Of a stretch of DNA of 64,000 nucleotides, positions 16,545 through 24,608 are shown one piece after another. The DNA lies in contig CP030158.1 of NCBI GenBank assembly GCA_003285105.1, positions 4,016,449 to 4,080,448 of the forward strand. The letters run 5' to 3'. Each line of letters starts with the position of its first letter. The stretch's first letter is position 1. The stretch is from Roseithermus sacchariphilus. Lineage in GTDB: Bacteria > Bacteroidota > Rhodothermia > Rhodothermales > MEBIC09517. Below the pieces are notes generated by a model. That model was not told the origin of the DNA, made no database searches, and saw only the letters and a program-made list of their open reading frames with translations. The translations under genes and the position numbers were made by a program.

Positions 16545-16895
16545 GCCGCGCTCGTATTCGGGCGACGGCACGGCCGGGCAGGTGCTGACCATCGAAGCGG
16601 GTCAGGTCGTATGGACAACCTCGGAGTCCGTCGATCCGGGCGTGCCGGGGCTGACCGCGACCGCGTTGTCTGACGACCATGACGTCCACCCGCTCCACCG
16701 GGCGAAACGCATCGGTGCGGCACGAATGGCAACGTTTTTGCCGACGGCACCTTCAACCCGGGCGGTGCCGACCTCGCCGAAGCGTTCGATGTGGAAGGCC
16801 ACGCCTCTGCCTACGAACCGGGCGATGTGCTGGTGATCTCCACGGACCGCGACCGCACCGTGGCTCGCAGCGCCGGGACGCATTCAGGTGCTGGT
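16545..16895 (+). pseudogene. Remnant of a large surface or tail-fibre-like protein gene
   Basis: Two fragments of what looks like one former protein lie here in different frames. Around 16555-16650 the frame reads SGDGTAGQVLTIEAGQVVWT, the linker style of tail-fibre/self-cleaving surface proteins. Around 16729-16890 a second frame reads NGNVFADGTFNPGGADLAEA followed by FDVEGHASAYEPGDVLVIST, typical of the C-terminal autoproteolytic-type module of such proteins. Neither has a sensible start, and the intervening DNA is frame-shifted. The second fragment runs in frame into the start region of the next gene. I read this as gene decay. Confidence 0.6.
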
Positions 16896-16961
16896 CAACA
16901 TCAGATGAGCCCCGTCACGGTCCGTCTCGCCCTTTTCCGACCCTTTCCGCGCAGGCTTCCC

Positions 16962-17513
16962 ATGTGCCCTCGACGGCTTTCCGGCCCCCTCCTTCTCCTG
17001 TTCCTCCTCGGCATGGTGCCGGGCATCCGGCCCCTCCCGGCGGCCGCCCAGGTCCTCCCCGGCCACGTGTTCGCGGCGGCCGGAGGCACCACGGGAAACG
17101 CCACCTACCGGCTTGAAGGCACCCTCGGCGAGCCCATCGCCGGCCACACCGCCTCGTCCACGGAGGGGGTGTACGCCGGCTTCTGGGCAACGGCGGCGGT
17201 GCCGGCCCACACCGGCACCGCCGTGGACGACACCGCCGGCGACCGCCCGGCCGCCTACCGCCTCGACGCCAACTACCCGAACCCCTTCAACCCGCAGACG
17301 ACGCTGCGCTATGCCCTCCCCGAACCGGCCACCGTGCGACTGGTCGTCTACGATGCCCTCGGGCGCGTCGTCCAGGTCCTGGTCGATCGGCCTCAGACGG
17401 CAGGGTGGCACGAAGTCTCCTTCGGAGGCGCCATGCTGCCGAGCGGGGTGTATTTCTACCGGCTCGAAGCCGGCGCCTATCAGGCCGTCCGGTCGATGCT
17501 GCTGGTCAAGTGA
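16962..17513 (+). CDS. Small secreted protein with T9SS sorting tail
   Basis: The 183-residue product has a signal peptide (MCPRRLSGPLLLLFLLGMVP...AAAQ), a 55-residue segment containing HVFAAAGGTTGNATYRLEGT and GVYAGFWAT, and then a complete type A T9SS C-terminal domain: YPNPFNPQTTLRYALPEPATVRLVVYD, ending SGVYFYRLEAG...MLLVK. It should be carried across the outer membrane by T9SS. The passenger is very short; the GxxxxxxGFW motif often precedes the sorting tail in related secreted proteins. I chose the ATG at 16962 for the signal peptide; the in-frame ATG at 16905 adds 19 residues. Confidence 0.8.
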   Translation: MCPRRLSGPLLLLFLLGMVPGIRPLPAAAQVLPGHVFAAAGGTTGNATYRLEGTLGEPIAGHTASSTEGVYAGFWATAAVPAHTGTAVDDTAGDRPAAYRLDANYPNPFNPQTTLRYALPEPATVRLVVYDALGRVVQVLVDRPQTAGWHEVSFGGAMLPSGVYFYRLEAGAYQAVRSMLLVK

Positions 17514-17546
17514 TCCGGGCCGTCCGGCGCCGGCCGAGCGGCCGCC

Positions 17547-18299
17547 TCAGCGCTCGTCGACGTGCAGCGTGCAGTCCCGGTAGGACGCCTCCAGCGTGAA
17601 GAGTTGCGTGAAGCTCTGCCCGCGGCGGCGCGTCCGGAGCGTGCCTTCGACGTGACGCGCCACCGGGAGGTCCAGCCCCTCCCGCCGCTCGTAGTCGACC
17701 GTGGCGACGAGGGTAGAGCCGGCCGGCTGCAGGATGGTGCGGCTGCGTAGCAGGGCCTGCGTGGCCGGGTCGAACCACAACGTCACGCGCTCGACCGGTC
17801 CCGGGCCGGGCTCGCCGGGCGGGATGACCTCGACCCGCCAGGCCTCGACCTCCCCGAGGCGCTCCGTCCGCACCGGCCCGGCAGGGCGGCCACGGGCCAG
17901 CAGGCGCCCCAGCGGCAGCATGCCCGGACCGAGCAACGCCGCCCCACCGCGCCAGCCGGGACCGCCGGGCCGCCCCAGCAGCCGCCCCAGATACCGCTGC
18001 ACCGGGTCCCAGCGCTCGCGCGGCACCGGCTCCCCGTTGACGCGCAGGTCCCGGATCTCACGGGTCCAGTCCGCGCCCCCCGGCCGGCCTCGCAGATACG
18101 CCTCCAGGCGCGTCTCCCGACGGCCGAAGGCGCCGTCCACCACCCACGTCATGACCTCGGTGCAGGCCAGCTCCTCCAGCGCTTCCTCGGCCTCCATCTG
18201 GCCGCGCCCCCAGTCTCGCAGCAGGGCGGTGGGCGACGGCTGGGCACGCAGCACCGCCGGGCTCAGGACGAACGCAACGAGCAGGAGCACGCGACACAT
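17547..18299 (-). CDS. Putative periplasmic protein, LolA/outer-membrane-lipoprotein-sorting-like
   Basis: The 250-residue protein begins with a signal peptide (MCRVLLLVAFVLSPAVLRAQ). The rest alternates beta strands with patterns such as VERVTLWFDPATQALLRSRT and LVATVDYERREGLDLPVARHVEG, which resemble the incomplete beta-barrel of LolA/MucB-like periplasmic lipid- or lipoprotein-binding proteins. Direct identification is not possible by eye. It faces the response regulator gene head to head (275 bp between starts), so it could be a target of that two-component system. Confidence 0.5.
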   Translation of the reverse strand: MCRVLLLVAFVLSPAVLRAQPSPTALLRDWGRGQMEAEEALEELACTEVMTWVVDGAFGRRETRLEAYLRGRPGGADWTREIRDLRVNGEPVPRERWDPVQRYLGRLLGRPGGPGWRGGAALLGPGMLPLGRLLARGRPAGPVRTERLGEVEAWRVEVIPPGEPGPGPVERVTLWFDPATQALLRSRTILQPAGSTLVATVDYERREGLDLPVARHVEGTLRTRRRGQSFTQLFTLEASYRDCTLHVDER

Positions 18300-18495
18300 G
18301 GCATCCTTCGGGTTTTCGAGACGTGTTCCCTGAACCGGTCGGGGTCGAGGGGGTTCTCGCCGATGCAGGCCCCGGCTACGGACCGACGCCGGCACGCTTC
18401 CGTCCTGTAATGCCACACGGACCGGCGGGTTGTCACAGAAGTGTGGCAAGAGTGTCGTTTTCCGCCGGAATGGGGCGAACGTGGCAGGGAGAGGA

Positions 18496-18502
18496 TATAT
18501 TG
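18496..18502 (+). promoter_or_regulatory. Promoter-like TATATTG box before the response regulator
   Basis: TATATTG lies 73 nt upstream of the ATG at 18575 and matches the same element at 51215 (plus) and 50544 (minus). Confidence 0.35.
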
Positions 18503-18574
18503 CGGATCCCGGCCCTCCGGCGCGACGCCCCGGGCCGGCGGCCCTCCGCATTTCACCATCAACCCCTCCCACCG

Positions 18575-19294
18575 ATGCAGGCCCCCCGGATCCTTCTGGT
18601 CGAAGACGATGCGGAACTGAGCGCGCTCGTGGCCGGACGGCTGCGAGAATCCGGCTACGAGGTGGAGACGGCCGCCACCGGCCCGGCGGCCCTGGCGCAC
18701 GCCTCCGCCCACCCGCCGGACCTCGTCCTGCTCGACGTGATGCTGCCGGAGATGGACGGCCTGGAGGTCTGCCGTCGGCTCCGGGCCGCCTATCCGTTGC
18801 TCTACATCATCATGCTCACCGCCCGCACCGCCGAGCTGGACCGGGTAGTCGGGCTGGAGGTGGGCGCCGACGACTACGTCACCAAGCCCTTCAGCCTGCA
18901 AGAGCTGGTGGCGCGGGTGCGAGCGGCCTTCCGCCGCATCCGGCTCACGGCCGAGCAGGCCTGCCCGGGCAGCGACCCGGACGCCGTCATCGACGTCGCC
19001 GGGCTGCACATCGACCCCGTACGCCGGGACGTCCGCCTTCACGGCCAGCCCGTGCACCTGACCGTCCGCGAGTTCGACCTGCTGCTGTTCCTCGCCCGCA
19101 ACCCGGACCGCCCGTTCACCCGCACCCAGATCCTGGATCAGGTCTGGGACATCCAGTATGAGGGCTATGACCGCACGGTGGACTCGCACGTGCAGCGGCT
19201 GCGCGCCAAAATCGAGGAGGACCCCGGCAACCCCCGCTTCATCAAGACGGTGTGGGGCGTCGGCTACAAGTTCCAGTCGGAGCCGGAGGCATGA
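18575..19294 (+). CDS. OmpR/PhoB-type response regulator
   Basis: The 239-residue protein has a receiver domain (residues 1-118) with the acidic pair D11/D12, phospho-acceptor D54 (LVLLDVMLPEMDGLE), T82 and K104 (DDYVTKPFSLQELVAR). It then has a winged-helix DNA-binding domain (about 140-235) with VHLTVREFDLLLFLARNPDRPFTR and DRTVDSHVQRLRAKIE. Phosphorylation by the adjacent histidine kinase should control DNA binding. The gene overlaps the kinase by 4 bp (ATGA), so the pair is translationally coupled. Confidence 0.95.
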   Translation: MQAPRILLVEDDAELSALVAGRLRESGYEVETAATGPAALAHASAHPPDLVLLDVMLPEMDGLEVCRRLRAAYPLLYIIMLTARTAELDRVVGLEVGADDYVTKPFSLQELVARVRAAFRRIRLTAEQACPGSDPDAVIDVAGLHIDPVRRDVRLHGQPVHLTVREFDLLLFLARNPDRPFTRTQILDQVWDIQYEGYDRTVDSHVQRLRAKIEEDPGNPRFIKTVWGVGYKFQSEPEA

Positions 19295-20865
19295 CCGGCG
19301 GGGGTGAGGCGCGGCGGCCGACGCCGGAGCCGCCGGAGACGCCGGCGACCCCGGCGGGCGGAGCGCCGGAGGCCACGCGGGCGCGTCCGGACCGCTGGCA
19401 TTCCGTGTTCTGGAAGGTGGCCGGCGTGCTCGTCGGCGTGCAGGTGGCAACGGGGCTGCTGGCCGTCGGGCTGAGCGCGTGGTTCGCGCTGGACCGGGGG
19501 CTGGATCTGGCCGCCAACAGCCTGCGCCTCCGCCTGGACGACCTGGCCGAGGAGATCGAGCAGCGCGCCGCCCCGTTGGACGACGGCCTCGCCGAGCTGC
19601 CGCCCCTGCTGGACCTCGACCTCGCCCGCCGCTTCCCGGACCCCATCTACCTGCTCGACGCGGACGGCACCGTGCTGCGGGTCGTCCTCCCGGACCCGGA
19701 CGAGTTCCCGGAGGCGCGTCCGGCCCCGGCGGACGCCTCGCCCCCGCCCGGCCTGGACAGCCTCCTGGCCGCCGGCGACGTGGTCGTCCGGCTGGATCCC
19801 ACCGCGCCGGGCGGGACGTGGGCGCTGGCGCCCGTCTACGCCCCGGACGGGCTGCTCGTGGGGGGGCTGCTCGTGCAGCCGCTCACCAACGCCCTGGCAC
19901 GGGAGCTGGCCGGCACGCGGACAGCCTTCGCCCGCGCCATGATCGCCGTGGCCCTCCTGGCCGTGGTCCTGGCGCTGCTGCTGGGGTCGATCTTCACGGA
20001 TCGGCTGGTCCGGCCGCTGCGGCGGATGACGGCGCGGGTGGAGCGCATCGGCGCCGGGGACTACGGCACGCGGCTGCCGGCGGACGGCCGCGACGAGTTC
20101 GGCCGCCTGGCCGCCGCCATCAACCGCATGGCCGCCGAGGTGGAGCAGAGCATGGCCGCGCTGCGCGAGACGGACCGGCTCCGCCGCCAGCTGATCGCCA
20201 ACGTGGGGCACGACCTGCGGACGCCGCTGGCGGCGTTGCAGGGCTATCTGGAGGAGGCCGAACGCCACCTCGCCTCCGGCCGGGCGGACGCCGCCCGGGA
20301 GGCCCTGGCGACGGCCGCCCGGCAGGGGCAGTACCTCCACCGGCTCGTCTCGGACCTGTTCGAGCTGAGCCAGCTGGACCAGGTCCCGGCCCCGCTGCAC
20401 CGCGAGCCGATCCCGCTCGCCGAGCTGCTCACCGACGCCGCCCGCGCGCACCGTGCCGCCTTCGAACAGGCCGGCATCCGGTTCGTGCTGGACCTGCCTC
20501 CGGGCCTGCCCCTCCTCGAAGCCGACGGCGTCCGCCTGCTGCGGGTGCTGGACAACCTGCTCGCCAACGCGCGCCGCCACACCCCGCCCGGGGGAACCGT
20601 CCGCCTCCGCGCCACCGCCGAGCCCGGCCGGGTCCACATCGACGTGATCGACACGGGCGAGGGGCTGACGCCGGAGGAGCAGGCACACGTCTTCGAGCGC
20701 TATTACCGCGGACGCCACGCACGCACCCGCGGCGCCGGCGGCACCGGCCTCGGCCTCGCCATCAGCCACGCCATCGCCCGCGCCCACGGCGGCGACCTGT
20801 CCGTGACCAGCACACCGGGGGCCGGCAGCACCTTCCGCCTGACGCTGCCCCGGCAGGAAGGGTGA
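19291..20865 (+). CDS. Membrane sensor histidine kinase
   Basis: The 524-residue partner of the upstream regulator has a Pro-rich N-terminus, TM1 (about residues 44-66), an extracytoplasmic sensor of about 150 residues, TM2 (about 212-236) and a HAMP domain (TDRLVRPLRRMTARVERIGAGDY). HisKA follows with H307 in NVGHDLRTPLAALQGYLE. The HATPase domain shows the N box DNLLANARRHTP, G1 DTGEGLT, the F box VFERYY and G2 GGTGLGLAIS. The signal is unknown. The 4-bp ATGA overlap with the response regulator fixes the start. Confidence 0.95.
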   Translation: MTGGGEARRPTPEPPETPATPAGGAPEATRARPDRWHSVFWKVAGVLVGVQVATGLLAVGLSAWFALDRGLDLAANSLRLRLDDLAEEIEQRAAPLDDGLAELPPLLDLDLARRFPDPIYLLDADGTVLRVVLPDPDEFPEARPAPADASPPPGLDSLLAAGDVVVRLDPTAPGGTWALAPVYAPDGLLVGGLLVQPLTNALARELAGTRTAFARAMIAVALLAVVLALLLGSIFTDRLVRPLRRMTARVERIGAGDYGTRLPADGRDEFGRLAAAINRMAAEVEQSMAALRETDRLRRQLIANVGHDLRTPLAALQGYLEEAERHLASGRADAAREALATAARQGQYLHRLVSDLFELSQLDQVPAPLHREPIPLAELLTDAARAHRAAFEQAGIRFVLDLPPGLPLLEADGVRLLRVLDNLLANARRHTPPGGTVRLRATAEPGRVHIDVIDTGEGLTPEEQAHVFERYYRGRHARTRGAGGTGLGLAISHAIARAHGGDLSVTSTPGAGSTFRLTLPRQEG

Positions 20866-20970
20866 AAGGCCCCAGGCACATCGCTTCGCCGGCCCGACCT
20901 TCCCCCGTCCCCGCCCCGCTCTTTCCATCCTTCTCACCGTTTCCTCTGAATCCTGTTGGCCGGGCCCCGG

Positions 20971-20977
20971 TATATCG
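20971..20977 (+). promoter_or_regulatory. Promoter-like TATATCG box before the vWA gene
   Basis: TATATCG lies 38 nt upstream of the ATG at 21015, the same spacing as for the box before 51259. This suggests that the vWA-PP2C-kinase triad has its own promoter. Confidence 0.3.
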
Positions 20978-21014
20978 AAGCGACCATCCCGACCGTCTCA
21001 TTCGTACCGATCCC

Positions 21015-21878
21015 ATGCCTTATTCCGCCGAGATCAGCCGGCAGTCTCCCACGGCGTTTCTGTTTCTGCTGGACCAGTCGGCCTCGATGCAGGAGTCGTT
21101 CGGGGGGGCGAAGCAGAAAGGCGACGCCGCCCCCAGCAAGGCCCGCGTGCTGGCCGACGTGGTCAACCGGCTCTTGCAGAATCTCATCCTCCGCTGTGCC
21201 AAGGAAGACGGGGTGCGCGACTACTTCCACGTCGGCGTCATCGGCTACGGCGACCGCGTACAGCCGCTGCTGACGCCGGCCGAGGGCTTCGAGCAGCCCG
21301 GGGATCTGATCCCGATCAGCCACCTGGCCGAGCGACCGCTGCGCCTCGAAGAGCGGCTCACCTCCGTGCCCGACGGGCGGGGCGGCCGCGTGGAGCGGCG
21401 CGTCAAGGTGCCGGTCTGGTTCGACCCGCACGCCCGGAACGGCACGCCGATGTGCCAGGCGCTGGACCTCGCCGCCGCCACCGTCCGCCGGTGGATCGAC
21501 GCGCACCCGCACGGGTTTCCGCCCATCGTCGTCAACGTCACCGACGGCGAGGCCACCGACGGCGACCCGCTGAAGTACGCCCAGCAGCTTCGCTCCTTCG
21601 CCACCGACGACGGCGAGGTGCTGCTGTTCAACGTCCACCTCTCCAGCGTCGACGAGCCGGCCGTGGAGTTGCCGGACTCGCCGGCGGAGTTGCCGGACGA
21701 CGCCTACGCCCTCCAGCTCTTCCAGATGTCGAGCCTCCTGCCGTTCACCATGCGCGCCGCTGCCGAGCAGGAGGGCTATCGCATCACGATGGACACGCGC
21801 GGCTTCATCTTCAACGCCAGCCCGGCGGCGCTCGTGCGGTTTCTGGAGATCGGAACGCGGCCGAGCAACCTGCGATGA
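21015..21878 (+). CDS. von Willebrand factor A domain protein (YegL/TerY-like)
   Basis: The 287-residue cytosolic vWA protein has an intact metal-binding MIDAS: D20-x-S22-x-S24 (LLDQSASMQ), a Thr in RNGTPMCQALDLA, and an Asp in VNVTDGEATDGDP. An insert of about 50 residues (PLLTPAEGFEQPGD...RRVKVPVWFD) sits between the first strands, as in TerY/YegL proteins. It is the first gene of a three-gene unit and overlaps the phosphatase gene by 4 bp (ATGA). In the E. coli yegL-yegK-yegI set and the TerY-type triads, a vWA protein, a PP2C phosphatase and a kinase are encoded together. The role of the vWA partner is unknown. Confidence 0.85.
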   Translation: MPYSAEISRQSPTAFLFLLDQSASMQESFGGAKQKGDAAPSKARVLADVVNRLLQNLILRCAKEDGVRDYFHVGVIGYGDRVQPLLTPAEGFEQPGDLIPISHLAERPLRLEERLTSVPDGRGGRVERRVKVPVWFDPHARNGTPMCQALDLAAATVRRWIDAHPHGFPPIVVNVTDGEATDGDPLKYAQQLRSFATDDGEVLLFNVHLSSVDEPAVELPDSPAELPDDAYALQLFQMSSLLPFTMRAAAEQEGYRITMDTRGFIFNASPAALVRFLEIGTRPSNLR

Positions 21879-22591
21879 CGCCGCAGATCCGCACCTTCCG
21901 GCTACCGAAGGCCGGCCACGGCGAGGACGAGTACGAGGACGCCTGGGCGGTGTCCTCTTCGCCGCTGCGCGCCGCGGTGGCCGACGGAGCGACCGAGTCG
22001 GCCTTTGCGCGGGCCTGGGCGGAGCAGCTCGTCCGGGGCGCCGTCGCACACGGCGTCACCGGCACCGGGGCGCTCGCAGCCGTCCTCCCCACCTGGCAGG
22101 CCGCCTGGGCCCGCGCCGTCGCGGACCGCCTGCCGGCGCTGCCCTGGTACGCCGCCGCCAAAGCCGAGCAGGGCGCCTTCGCCGCGCTGCTCAGCCTCGC
22201 CGTCGCCCCGGAGGGCACCTGGCAGGCCCTGGCGGTGGGCGACTGCTGCCTGCTGCACCTGCGGGACGCCGCGCTCGTCACGGCCTGGCCGCTCGACGAC
22301 CCGGCGGCGTTCTCCCACCGGCCGGCGCTGCTGCCCAGCCGCGAGGCCGGCCCCGCGGCGCCCGTCGAGACGACGGAGGGCACCTGGCACCCCGGCGATG
22401 CCTTCCTGCTCGTCACCGACGCCCTCGCCGCCTGGCTGCTGCGCTCCGACCCCGCCGCCCCGCTCGGCTGGACGGACGCCGACTTCCGCCGGTACGTCGA
22501 CGCCGCCCGCGCCGACGGCACCCTCCGCAACGACGACGTCACGCTCGTGCGGCTGTGCCTGCCCCCAGCACGGGCTCCCCGAGCGCGGTGA
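21875..22591 (+). CDS. PP2C-like serine/threonine phosphatase (YegK-like)
   Basis: The 238-residue product carries the metal-binding pattern of PP2C phosphatases in compact form: GHGEDEYEDAWAV (D22), AAVADGATES (D37, G38), a central LAVGDCCLLHLRD strand, a late DAFLLVTDALAAWLL (the Asp of the usual SDG motif) and NDDVTLVRL near the C-terminus. It is shorter and more divergent than canonical Stp enzymes, as is E. coli YegK. It would be expected to reverse phosphorylation by the next gene's kinase. Its ATGA overlap with the vWA gene implies coupled translation. Confidence 0.82.
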   Translation: MTPQIRTFRLPKAGHGEDEYEDAWAVSSSPLRAAVADGATESAFARAWAEQLVRGAVAHGVTGTGALAAVLPTWQAAWARAVADRLPALPWYAAAKAEQGAFAALLSLAVAPEGTWQALAVGDCCLLHLRDAALVTAWPLDDPAAFSHRPALLPSREAGPAAPVETTEGTWHPGDAFLLVTDALAAWLLRSDPAAPLGWTDADFRRYVDAARADGTLRNDDVTLVRLCLPPARAPRAR

Positions 22592-22623
22592 ACAACCCGA
22601 CCCTCGACCTTCGACCCTCGACC

Positions 22624-24477
22624 ATGCGTTATCCCACGCCCGGCGATTATCAGGACGCTCTGCAGGTTCCACAGGTCGCCTTCACCGACCCGACCTTGCA
22701 GCAGGCCGAACTGGAGACGACGGCGCTGGGGCTGCCGCGGGTCATCACGGGCGCCTTCGCGGCGGTGTTTCAGGCCCGCACGCGCACCCGGTGCTGGGCC
22801 GTCAAGTGCTTCCTGACCGAGGTTCGGGACCAGGCGGCGCGCTACGAGGCCATCGCCCGGCACCTGCGGGAGGCCGCACTGCCCTACACCGTGGCCTTCG
22901 ACTACCAGCCGGCCGGCATCCGGGTGGACGGGCAGACGTGGCCGCTGCTCAAGATGGCCTGGGTGGAGGGGACGCCGCTCAACGCGTTCGTGGCCGCGCA
23001 CCGGGCGACGCCGGAGGTGCTGGACGAACTGGCCGCCCGCTGGCGGCGGATGCTGGCCGACCTCGACGCCGCCGGCATCGCACACGGGGATCTCCAGCAC
23101 GGCAACGTGCTCGTCGCCGGCGAACCCGGGGACCTGCAACTGCGGCTGGTGGATTATGATACGATGTATGTGCCGGCCCTGGCCGGCCGCAAGAGCCCGG
23201 AGGTGGGTCATCGCAACTTCCAGCACCCGGACCGGGACGAGGGCGACTTCGGCCCCTACCTGGACCGCTTCGCCGGGCTGGCCGTCTACGTGGCGCTGCG
23301 GGCCTGCCGGCAGGATCCGGCGCTGTGGGCGCGCTACGACACCGGCGAGAACCTGCTCTTCCGCGCGGCCGACTTCTTCGACCCCGATGCCTCTCCCCTG
23401 ATGCAGGACCTCGCCCGGCTCGACGCCCTGGCGCCGCTCGTCGCCGCGCTGCGGCAGGCCTGCTACCTGGAGCCCGAGCGGGTCCCCACCCTGGAGGCGG
23501 TGCTGGAGGGGAACGGCCCGGCGACGCCGGGCGGGCTGCCGCTGCGGCGACTCCAGCGCCGACGTGCCGCCCGGCCGCCCCGCCGACCGGCCCGGCGCCC
23601 CCTGGCGGATCGGCTGTTCGCGCCGGCTCTGGTCGTGCTCGCTGCGGCCGCCCTGGCCTTCGGCGCGCTGGGGTGGACCCTCCCCCTGCTCGCTGCCCTC
23701 GGGCTCGGCGGGGTGCTGATGGGCCTGAGCGTGCACCGCTACCGCCGGCTCCCGGTCGTGCGCCGCCGCCATCGCCTGCGCCGCGAGGTGCACTACATCG
23801 ACCGCACCATCGACCGGCTGCGCCAGGAGATCGAGCGCCTCCAGCACGAACGCACCTCCTTCGTCCACCGCACGGACACCCTGCGGGCCGAACGGCTGGC
23901 CGAACTGCGCGACGAACGGCTGGCCCATCACCTGAAACACCACTTCGTCGGCACCGCCTCCTCGTTCGACGGCATCACCCACAAGGTCGTCGTGCGGCTG
24001 AAAGCCGCCGGCATCCGGACGGCCTACCAGGCGACCCCGGAGCGGCTGGCTGCCGTGAAAGGCATCAGCGACGAGAGCCGTGCGCGCGTGGGGCTGTGGC
24101 GGGCCGCCCTGGCCGCGGAGGTGCAGGACGACCTGCCCGAGGCCCTCTCCCCGGCCGAGGAACGCCGCTTCCAGCGCCGCATCCACCAACACCTGTCCGC
24201 CCTCGACGAGGAGATCGAGCGGCTCCGGGAGAAGATCCGCGTGCAGGACGTCGAGCGCCGGCAGGTGCTGGAACGCGCCTCGGCCCTGCCGGCGGTGACC
24301 TACCCCGGCTACCTCGGCTACCTGCTGCGCCTGCGCGCACTCCCGGCCCTGCACCCGCCCCGCACGGCCCCGACGCCCTCCCCACCACAGCCTACCGAGC
24401 CGCAGCCCACGCCATCCCCCACACCCGAACCCCCACCCACCCGTCCCTGGTGGGAAACCCACCCGCAGCCCGAGTAG
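22624..24477 (+). CDS. Hanks-like protein kinase with membrane segment, coiled coil and HhH domain (YegI-like)
   Basis: The 617-residue protein has an N-terminal kinase fold: K61 in CWAVKCFL, a catalytic loop HGDLQHGNVLV (D156, N161) and DYDTMYVP (D177/D179) in place of the usual DFG. After a basic linker come one or two hydrophobic segments (about 332-370), a charged coiled coil (about 385-440) and a helix-hairpin-helix-like stretch (about 447-495; VVVRLKAAGIRTA...AAVKGISDESRARV). A second coiled coil and a Pro/Thr-rich tail follow. This matches E. coli YegI, a Hanks-type kinase with a C-terminal HhH. It follows the phosphatase by 32 bp. The HhH hints at nucleic-acid contact; substrates are unknown. 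Confidence 0.85.
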   Translation: MRYPTPGDYQDALQVPQVAFTDPTLQQAELETTALGLPRVITGAFAAVFQARTRTRCWAVKCFLTEVRDQAARYEAIARHLREAALPYTVAFDYQPAGIRVDGQTWPLLKMAWVEGTPLNAFVAAHRATPEVLDELAARWRRMLADLDAAGIAHGDLQHGNVLVAGEPGDLQLRLVDYDTMYVPALAGRKSPEVGHRNFQHPDRDEGDFGPYLDRFAGLAVYVALRACRQDPALWARYDTGENLLFRAADFFDPDASPLMQDLARLDALAPLVAALRQACYLEPERVPTLEAVLEGNGPATPGGLPLRRLQRRRAARPPRRPARRPLADRLFAPALVVLAAAALAFGALGWTLPLLAALGLGGVLMGLSVHRYRRLPVVRRRHRLRREVHYIDRTIDRLRQEIERLQHERTSFVHRTDTLRAERLAELRDERLAHHLKHHFVGTASSFDGITHKVVVRLKAAGIRTAYQATPERLAAVKGISDESRARVGLWRAALAAEVQDDLPEALSPAEERRFQRRIHQHLSALDEEIERLREKIRVQDVERRQVLERASALPAVTYPGYLGYLLRLRALPALHPPRTAPTPSPPQPTEPQPTPSPTPEPPPTRPWWETHPQPE

Positions 24478-24502
24478 GAGAAAACCCGTCAGCCCCCGCG
24501 GC

Positions 24503-24531
24503 TTGACAACCTCAGCTTGTGTGGCGACATA
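24503..24531 (+). promoter_or_regulatory. Possible sigma70-like promoter before the ferredoxin reductase gene
   Basis: A perfect TTGACA (24503-24508) is followed after 17 bp by a weak GACATA (24526-24531). The ATG is at 24609. Confidence 0.25.
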
Positions 24532-24608
24532 GAGGAGGGCCCGACCCGCCGGCCGTCCAACGGGTTGCCCGCGCCCGCTCCCCCCCTCTCAACCAGCCCG
24601 TCGCCTTC

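Noticed and set aside
19479-21014. Long plus-strand frame running from the histidine kinase into the vWA gene.
   Set aside because: Only the part from 21015 is real. Upstream it is an out-of-frame Pro/Arg-rich shadow of the kinase.
21811-24462. 883-codon open frame opposite the PP2C and kinase genes.
   Set aside because: Shadow frame with no domain. The coding signal lies on the plus strand.
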